NCBI RefSeq assembly: GCF_019457475.1
Contig: NZ_CP080413.1
Location: 2,976,001 to 3,040,000, forward strand
DNA: 64,000 bases
Origin: Shewanella acanthi
Lineage (GTDB): Bacteria; Pseudomonadota; Gammaproteobacteria; Enterobacterales; Shewanellaceae
Direction: 5' to 3'
The position numbers were made by a program, and so were the translations under genes. Below the pieces are notes generated by a model. The model was not told where the DNA came from, did no database searches, and was given only the letters and a program-made list of their open reading frames with translations. Shown piece after piece: positions 58,255-64,000 of this stretch; positions within the stretch are counted from its first letter, which is position 1; every line of letters starts with the position of its first letter.

Positions 58255-59532
58255 TTAGCCTTTTAATACCGCATCGAAGCTGGCTTTTAGAATACCAAGG
58301 CCCGCATCTAACTGCGCATCTGGCACAGTTAACGGTACAAGAATACGCAGCACGTTACCGTAGGTACCGCAGGATAACAGGATCAATCCACGGTTTCGGG
58401 CTTCAGCCAAAATCTGCGCGCAGTACTGCGGCGCTGGCTTTCCGTCTTCCATCAGCTCGATAGCGATCATCGCACCTAAACCGCGCACATCGGCGATTTG
58501 CGAATGCTCTACCTGCATGGTATTTAGCGCAACCTTAATACGCTCGCCAATGGCGTTAGCGCGATTTAGCAGTTGTTCTTCTTCAAACACTTCGAGTACC
58601 GCAAGTGCTGCAGCGCAGGCGAGTGGATTACCGCCGTAGGTGCCACCTAAACCGCCAGGACCAATGGCATCCATCACTTGTGCTTTACCCGTAATACCCG
58701 ATAGCGGGAAACCACCGGCGATCGATTTAGCGAAAGTGGTGATATCCGCGCTCACACCCATTTGCTCCATGGCGAAGAAGGTGCCGGTACGGCCAGCGCC
58801 GGTTTGCACTTCATCGGCGATAAGTATAATGCCTTCACGATCGCAAAGTTCACGCAGGCGTTTCATAAAGGCAGGAGATGCCGCGTAGAAACCGCCCTCG
58901 CCCTGCACTGGTTCAAGAATGATAGCGGCGATATCGCTTGGCTCGGCATCATTCTTAAAAATACGTTCAATCGATGCCATCGCATCATCATCGCTCACGC
59001 CGTGGATTTCACAGGGGAACTCGGCGCGGTAGACGTTTGCCGACATCAGCCCCATGCCTTTGCTGTAGGGCGCGACTTTACCCGTCAGGGCAAGTGCCGC
59101 CATCGTGCGGCCATGGTAACCCGAGGTAAAGGCAATAACACCCGCACGTTTGGTATAGGCACGCGCCACTTTAACTGCGTTTTCAACCGCTTCTGAACCA
59201 CTGGTAAACAGCGCCGTCTTCTTAGCGAAATCACCGGGCACCAGTTGGTTAAGCTTTTCACACACTTGGATATAGCTCTCATAACCCAACACCATAAAAC
59301 AGGTATGGGAGAAATCCTCAAGCTGCGCCGCAACCGCAGCCTTTACCTTGGCGTGCAGATGCCCCGTGTTAAGCACCGCAATACCGCCGGCAAAATCGAT
59401 AAATTCACGGCCTTCAACATCCCACACCGTCGAGTTTTCAGCTTTAGCGGTAAAAATAGGGTGAATCTGCCCTACACCGTTAGCCACTGCAGCCTGGCGG
59501 CGCGCCATTAATGAATCATTAGTCGTTGTCAT
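58255..59532 (-). CDS. gabT: 4-aminobutyrate aminotransferase
   Basis: A PLP enzyme that turns GABA and 2-oxoglutarate into succinic semialdehyde and glutamate. From the ATG at 59532 (MTTTNDSLMARRQ; AAGGAT upstream) it is 425 residues; the frame reaching 59634 adds an unconserved tail. Motifs: EPVQGEGGFY, ADEVQTGAGRTG and the PLP lysine in TTFAKSIAGGFP. It is the last gene of the puuB-gabD-gabT group and may serve the putrescine route rather than GABA alone. Confidence 0.95.
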   Translation of the reverse strand: MTTTNDSLMARRQAAVANGVGQIHPIFTAKAENSTVWDVEGREFIDFAGGIAVLNTGHLHAKVKAAVAAQLEDFSHTCFMVLGYESYIQVCEKLNQLVPGDFAKKTALFTSGSEAVENAVKVARAYTKRAGVIAFTSGYHGRTMAALALTGKVAPYSKGMGLMSANVYRAEFPCEIHGVSDDDAMASIERIFKNDAEPSDIAAIILEPVQGEGGFYAASPAFMKRLRELCDREGIILIADEVQTGAGRTGTFFAMEQMGVSADITTFAKSIAGGFPLSGITGKAQVMDAIGPGGLGGTYGGNPLACAAALAVLEVFEEEQLLNRANAIGERIKVALNTMQVEHSQIADVRGLGAMIAIELMEDGKPAPQYCAQILAEARNRGLILLSCGTYGNVLRILVPLTVPDAQLDAGLGILKASFDAVLKG

Positions 59533-59563
59533 TTTGTCATCCTTACTTCGCCTTTGGGGCCTA

Positions 59564-61012
59564 TTAAACAGACATGCAGATATATTTGAGTTCGAGGTAT
59601 TCTTCGATACCAAATTTTGAGCCTTCGCGGCCAAGTCCCGAGGACTTCATGCCGCCAAAGGGCGCGACTTCGGTCGAGATAAGTCCAGTGTTGACGCCGA
59701 CCATACCGTATTCCAAGGCTTCGGCGACTTTCCACACGAGGGAAATATCACGGCCATAGAAATAGGCCGCCAGACCAAATTCAGTGTCGTTAGCTTGGCG
59801 GATCACATCATCCACATCGGTGAATTTGAAGAGTGGCGCCAGCGGACCAAAGGTTTCTTCGCGGGCAACACGCATGCTGCTATCCACATTGGTCAGCACC
59901 GTTGGCTCAAAGAAGTTACCGCCAAGGGCATGGGGATTACCGCCGGCAATCACGGTCGCGCCCTTCTCGATGGCATCGCTTAAATGACTTTGCACCTTAG
60001 CAACCGCCGCGGCATTGATAAGAGGTCCTGTCGTTACGCCCTCATCAATCCCCTTACCAACCTTAAGTTTGGCGACGGCGGCGCTCAGCTTAGTCGCAAA
60101 CTCATCGTAAACCCCCGCTTGCACATAGATGCGGTTGGCGCACACACAGGTTTGGCCCGCGTTGCGATATTTGGCAATCATGGCACCTTCAACCGCTGCA
60201 TCAATATTGGCATCATCGAAGACGATAAAGGGCGCGTTACCACCTAATTCCAGTGACAGTTTTTTCAGTGTTGGCGCGCATTGCTCCATCAACTTGATGC
60301 CGACCTGAGTCGAGCCCGTGAAAGATAATTTACGCACCACAGGGCTTGCGCACATTTCATTACCGATAGCGATAGCATCGCCGGTAATCACGCTAAATAC
60401 GCCCGCTGGAATGCCCGCACGTTCGGCAAGTACCGCTAATGCTAATGCCGTGAATGGCGTTTGCGGCGCAGGTTTTACCACCATAGTACAGCCAGCAGCC
60501 AGTGCTGGCGCAGCCTTACGGGTGATCATCGCCGCAGGGAAGTTCCACGGCGTAATTGCCGCCGTCACACCCACAGGCTGTTTAATCACCACAATACGTT
60601 TATCGCCCTGATGGCCTGGAATCGTGTCGCCGTAAACCCGTTTCGCCTCTTCGGCAAACCATTCAATAAAGGAGGCCGCATAAGTCACTTCGCCTTTCGC
60701 CTCGGCAAAAGGTTTGCCCTGCTCAGTGGTCATCATCAGTGCGAGATCGTCGCTATGCTCGTTAAGCAGTTCAAACCAACGCTTTAATTTTGCGCCACGC
60801 TCTTTTGCGGTCAGTGCGCGCCAAGCGGGTAATGCCGCTTCAGCCGCTTTAATGGCCGCTTGGGTTTCAGCTGCGCCCATAACAGGGACACTGGCAATGA
60901 TTTCACCCGTCGCAGGGTTGGCAATGGCTACCGTTTCTTGGTTTTGGGCATCACACCACTGACCATTGATATAACACTGCTGACGTAACAGACTCGGATC
61001 TTTAAGTAACAC
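59564..61012 (-). CDS. gabD: NAD(P)-dependent succinate-semialdehyde dehydrogenase (GTG start)
   Basis: Oxidises succinic semialdehyde to succinate, using the product of GabT. I choose the GTG at 61012 (MLLKDPSLLRQQ; GAGGAA upstream), giving 482 residues, the E. coli GabD size; an ATG at 61063 extends past it. The catalytic Glu (ELGGNAPFIV) and Cys (GQTCVCANR) and the FTGSTQVG nucleotide motif are present. It is the gene before gabT, with 31 bp between them. Confidence 0.95.
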   Translation of the reverse strand: MLLKDPSLLRQQCYINGQWCDAQNQETVAIANPATGEIIASVPVMGAAETQAAIKAAEAALPAWRALTAKERGAKLKRWFELLNEHSDDLALMMTTEQGKPFAEAKGEVTYAASFIEWFAEEAKRVYGDTIPGHQGDKRIVVIKQPVGVTAAITPWNFPAAMITRKAAPALAAGCTMVVKPAPQTPFTALALAVLAERAGIPAGVFSVITGDAIAIGNEMCASPVVRKLSFTGSTQVGIKLMEQCAPTLKKLSLELGGNAPFIVFDDANIDAAVEGAMIAKYRNAGQTCVCANRIYVQAGVYDEFATKLSAAVAKLKVGKGIDEGVTTGPLINAAAVAKVQSHLSDAIEKGATVIAGGNPHALGGNFFEPTVLTNVDSSMRVAREETFGPLAPLFKFTDVDDVIRQANDTEFGLAAYFYGRDISLVWKVAEALEYGMVGVNTGLISTEVAPFGGMKSSGLGREGSKFGIEEYLELKYICMSV

Positions 61013-61089
61013 AAGGAATTCCTCGCATCTAAGGGGCGCTTTGGCCCCAAAAACGTTAACCAACTAATACGTGAATAAACTAGAGTCGA

Positions 61090-62376
61090 CTAGACCCCGA
61101 GTTTGTCCCGTAAACTGTAATACCAAGCACCGATGGCGCTGAAAGGTACGCGCAGCGCATGACCACCCGGGAACGGATAGTGCGGCAAGGATGCAAAGGC
61201 ATCAAAACGTGTGGCTTGACCATTAAGCATCTCGGCAATCAACTTGCCAGCAAGGTGGGTATAGGTCACGCCATGACCACTACAACCCTGTGAGTAATAG
61301 ATATTTTTACCAATACGGCCAACCTGCGGCAGACGAGATAGCGTCAGCAAGAAGTTACCCGTCCAGGCATAGTCCACCTTCACGCCTTTGAGTTGCGGGA
61401 AGGTCTTAAGCATGTTCGGGATAATCAGCGATTCGATGTCCGCTGGATCGCGGGCGCCATAGACCACACCGCCACCGTAAATCAGACGCTTGTCACCGGA
61501 TAATCGGAAGTAATCGAGTAGATAGTTGCAGTCTTCGACACAGTAATCCTGTGGTAATAGACTCGCGGCGAGGTCTTCACTTAATGGTTCAGTGGTAATA
61601 ACTTGGGTGCCGCATGGCATCGATTTGGCCTGCAGCTCTGGCATCAGTTTGCCTAAATAGGCATTACCTGCAACGACCACAAACTTGGCTTTAACGCTGC
61701 CTTGGGCGGTGTGTACCACAGGGCTTTCGCCTTCATCGACGCGCAGCACGGCTGAGTCTTCAAAAATCTTACCGCCGAGGGATTCAACGGCACGAGCCTC
61801 ACCTAACGCTAAATTGAGCGGGTGAATATGGCCACCACTTTTATCCAACATACCACCGACGTAACGCTCAGTATTTACCACAGAGCGAATGCCCTTAGCA
61901 TCGAGCATTTCGAGCTTACCGACATGACCGTGGCTTTCCCACAGTTGTTTTTGATGGCGCAGATGCCCCATCTGTTTTTCGTTCATTGCGGCAAATACGC
62001 CGCCGTCTTTGAGATCGCAATCGATATTGTATTTTGCAATACGATCGCGGATGATTTGACCGCCTTCGAAGGCCATTTGACCAAAGAGTTTACCTTGGTC
62101 TTTACCCACGGTTTTCTCAATAACATCAATGTCTCGGCTGTAGCTATTAACAATTTGACCACCGTTACGGCCTGATGCGCCCCAACCAATGCGAGCCGCT
62201 TCTAATACCACCACACGAAAACCCGATTCGAGTAAATGCAGCGCCGCAGATAGACCGGTATAACCCGCGCCAATAACACACACATCGGTTTCTATCGATT
62301 CCTGTAAACGTGGACGTTCAACCTTATCGTTGGCCGATGCAGCATAATATGATCCAGTGTGAGGTATAGCTGACAT
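61090..62376 (-). CDS. puuB: Gamma-glutamylputrescine oxidase
   Basis: An FAD-dependent oxidase that converts gamma-glutamylputrescine to the aldehyde, with H2O2. From the ATG at 62376 (MSAIPHTGSYYAAS; AAGGA 5 nt upstream) it is 428 residues. The FAD motif GAGYTG is at residues 36-41, and the sequence follows E. coli PuuB throughout (IGWGASGRNGGQIVNSYSRD; GGHIHPLNLA; MPCGTQVITTE). PuuA and PuuD are not in view. It leads to the gabD-gabT group. Confidence 0.94.
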   Translation of the reverse strand: MSAIPHTGSYYAASANDKVERPRLQESIETDVCVIGAGYTGLSAALHLLESGFRVVVLEAARIGWGASGRNGGQIVNSYSRDIDVIEKTVGKDQGKLFGQMAFEGGQIIRDRIAKYNIDCDLKDGGVFAAMNEKQMGHLRHQKQLWESHGHVGKLEMLDAKGIRSVVNTERYVGGMLDKSGGHIHPLNLALGEARAVESLGGKIFEDSAVLRVDEGESPVVHTAQGSVKAKFVVVAGNAYLGKLMPELQAKSMPCGTQVITTEPLSEDLAASLLPQDYCVEDCNYLLDYFRLSGDKRLIYGGGVVYGARDPADIESLIIPNMLKTFPQLKGVKVDYAWTGNFLLTLSRLPQVGRIGKNIYYSQGCSGHGVTYTHLAGKLIAEMLNGQATRFDAFASLPHYPFPGGHALRVPFSAIGAWYYSLRDKLGV

Positions 62377-62581
62377 GATGTTCCTTTGAATTCTTATGTT
62401 CATTATTTTAAACAACTGTCCCATCCTACACTGTCATAAATCGAAACACTAGCCATAAAAGCACAATATTTTACACAATGTTTGATATTTCAAACAAAGC
62501 TTAAGTAATTGTTAAATTCGGTTTTAAAGGCAAAGCACAGAGATAAACTAAGGTGGGGATTGATTAGTAAAAAATTACTAA

Positions 62582-62637
62582 AAATATGGCCTTAGCGGGT
62601 TGATACCACAAAGAGTATTTCCACTAAGGCCATATTT
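62582..62637 (-). terminator. Terminator-like inverted repeat after potI
   Basis: AAATATGGCCTTAG (62582-62595) pairs perfectly with CTAAGGCCATATTT (62624-62637) around a 28-nt loop. On the minus strand a T-rich stretch follows. Confidence 0.7.
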
Positions 62638-62658
62638 AGATGGAGCTTGAATGCTAAA

Positions 62659-63474
62659 CTAGTTCAACGGCATACGCTCACGTTTCTCGGCGCGTCTTGC
62701 CATATACCATGACAGGAAGGCAATTAACGATACGCACAGAATGATAAGTGTTGCGAGGGCGTTGATCTTAGGTGATACACCTAAACGCACCGAGGAGAAC
62801 ACCACCATGGGCAAGGTTGTCGCACCAGGGCCCGAAGCAAAACTCGCAATAACTAAGTCATCCAGTGACAAGCTAAAGGACAGTAACCAACCCGCCACCA
62901 GTGCCGGAGAAATCATAGGAACTGTGATAAGGAAGAAGGTTTTAAGCGGCGTTGCGCCTAAGTCTAAAGCCGCCTCTTCAATCGACATATCCAACTCACG
63001 CAGTCTTGATGACACCACTACCGCCACATAGGCCGCACAGAAGGTCGAGTGGGCAATCCACACGGTCAACATGCCGCGCTCTTTTGGCCAGCCTAACAGA
63101 TCCGCCATATGCACAAACAGCAGCAGCAGTGACAGACCCGTGATAACTTCGGGCATCACCAGCGGTGCAGTAATCATGTTCGATAGCGTCAGCTTTGCCC
63201 ATGAACGCTTAAAACGTGTCATCACAAAGGCCGCCATAGTGCCGATAATCACCGCCATGGTTGAGCTATAAAACGCAATCCGCAAACTGGTCCAGACCGC
63301 ATCCAGAATTTGCTGATCGGCAAATAGCTCACCGTACCACTTAGGCGAGAAGCCGCCCCACACTGTAACCAGTTTCGATTCGTTGAACGAATAAATCACA
63401 AGGATTAGCATAGGTGCGTACAGAAAAATCAGGCCGAACCACAGCATACAAGAAGAAAAACTCAGCTTTTTCAT
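62659..63474 (-). CDS. potI: Putrescine ABC transporter permease PotI
   Basis: An inner-membrane permease, 271 residues, with six helices and the EAA loop (EEAALDLGATPLKTFFLITVPMISP) that docks on the ATPase PotG. It forms the translocation pore with PotH. The sequence fits E. coli PotI. Its ATG overlaps the stop of potH (ATGA), so the pair is translationally coupled. Confidence 0.94.
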   Translation of the reverse strand: MKKLSFSSCMLWFGLIFLYAPMLILVIYSFNESKLVTVWGGFSPKWYGELFADQQILDAVWTSLRIAFYSSTMAVIIGTMAAFVMTRFKRSWAKLTLSNMITAPLVMPEVITGLSLLLLFVHMADLLGWPKERGMLTVWIAHSTFCAAYVAVVVSSRLRELDMSIEEAALDLGATPLKTFFLITVPMISPALVAGWLLSFSLSLDDLVIASFASGPGATTLPMVVFSSVRLGVSPKINALATLIILCVSLIAFLSWYMARRAEKRERMPLN

Positions 63475-64000
63475 AGGTCTTTCTCCAAACTACGCGCTTG
63501 ATAGCGATGGAATAAGGTAATAGGAATAATCAAGAGTGCCAGCATCACAATCGCCAGTGACGACGCCACAGGCCAATCGCGGTTGTTGAAGAACTCCTGC
63601 CATAGCACTTTACCGATCATGAGGGAGTCTGGACCACCGAGTAATTCTGGGATAACAAACTCACCCACCGCCGGAATAAACACCAACATAGAACCTGCGA
63701 TCACGCCACTTTTCGATAGCGGGAAGGTGATTTTCCAGAAGGTATTTAAACGGGATGAACCTAAATCTGATGCCGCTTCTACCAAGCTCATATCAAACTT
63801 CACCAAAGTCGCATACAGTGGCAGGATCATAAATGGCAAATAGGCATAGATAATTCCAATATAAACCGCAATGTTGGTGTTAAGGATCTGGAGAGGCTCA
63901 GAAATAACTCCCAACCACATCAAGGTGTTATTGATAATACCCGTGTTACTTAGTAGACCCATCCAAGCATAAACCCTAATTAAAAATGAGGTCCATGAAG
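63471..64000 (-). CDS. potH: Putrescine ABC transporter permease PotH (5' end beyond the window)
   Basis: The C-terminal part of PotH. The frame stays open through the window edge: before the first ATG at 63962 it reads SWTSFLIRVYAW, matching the E. coli protein, so that ATG is not the true start. The EAA loop (VEAASDLGSSRLNTFWKITFPLS) and the last helices (FVIPELLGGPDS) are present. About 40 percent of the protein is missing on the right. With PotI, PotG and PotF it takes up putrescine. Confidence 0.93.
   Translation of the reverse strand, partial: SWTSFLIRVYAWMGLLSNTGIINNTLMWLGVISEPLQILNTNIAVYIGIIYAYLPFMILPLYATLVKFDMSLVEAASDLGSSRLNTFWKITFPLSKSGVIAGSMLVFIPAVGEFVIPELLGGPDSLMIGKVLWQEFFNNRDWPVASSLAIVMLALLIIPITLFHRYQARSLEKDL

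Noticed and set aside
61013..61063. Longer GabD start at the ATG 61063
   Set aside because: The extension has no family resemblance, and a GAGGAA ribosome site points to the GTG at 61012.
63471..63962. A short PotH of 163 residues beginning at 63962
   Set aside because: The frame remains open to the window edge and encodes conserved PotH residues upstream of that ATG, so the gene is simply cut off by the window.

Overview
The window looks like a chromosomal segment of a Shewanella-type gammaproteobacterium. The evidence is the set of families and their order (an mtnN/CbiB-like cluster, the rpsU-yqeY-dnaG-rpoD operon, an Lpp lipoprotein ending in Lys, an ExeA/GspB pair, a NhaD antiporter and a PuuB/GabD/GabT polyamine cluster) and the moderate GC content. 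This assignment rests on recalled protein similarity; no database search was run. No IS element, integrase, CRISPR array or rRNA was seen.

From 1 to 32.2 kb the window is ordinary core genome. It holds S-adenosylhomocysteine recycling (mtnN) with a CbiB-like membrane protein, tyrS, a peptidoglycan hydrolase with anmK, aqpZ, erpA, a ClC chloride transporter, pyrB, hemL, nhaD, the type II secretion accessory pair gspA/gspB, cca, lpp, rlmA, folB-folK-uppP, plsY, tsaD and the macromolecular synthesis operon rpsU-yqeY-dnaG-rpoD. A tRNA with a CAU anticodon, most likely the lysidine-type tRNA-Ile2, follows rpoD.

From 32.7 to 51.7 kb lies an accessory surface region. It is dominated by one 13.7-kb gene on the minus strand for a 4551-residue secreted mosaic protein: a long signal peptide, a haemagglutinin-like beta-solenoid, a LamG domain, thrombospondin type-3 calcium repeats, eight SdrD/Cna-B-like repeats, a cadherin repeat, twelve tandem cadherin-like (tandem-95) repeats, Calx-beta-like and PKD-like segments, and a C-terminal Gly-Gly/hydrophobic/Arg tail of the GlyGly-CTERM (rhombosortase) type. 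It overlaps by 4 bp a downstream OmpA-like beta-barrel gene. A possible 24-codon leader ORF sits just upstream, in the same frame and separated by one stop codon and 3 nt. Divergent to it is a secreted HExxHxxGxxH metalloprotease that carries one copy of the same cadherin-like domain, and next to that is a secreted DUF11-like protein. I infer a surface adhesin or filament module (giant protein, barrel, protease, secreted partner) exported by type II secretion. This is the most interesting part of the window.

From 52 to 64 kb the window has a tiny zinc-ribbon protein, a dCache chemoreceptor, a POT-family peptide transporter, a luciferase-like flavin oxidoreductase and a polyamine uptake and catabolism cluster on the minus strand: potH (running off the right edge), potI, puuB, gabD, gabT. 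Together the last group would import putrescine and convert it through gamma-glutamylated intermediates and GABA to succinate.
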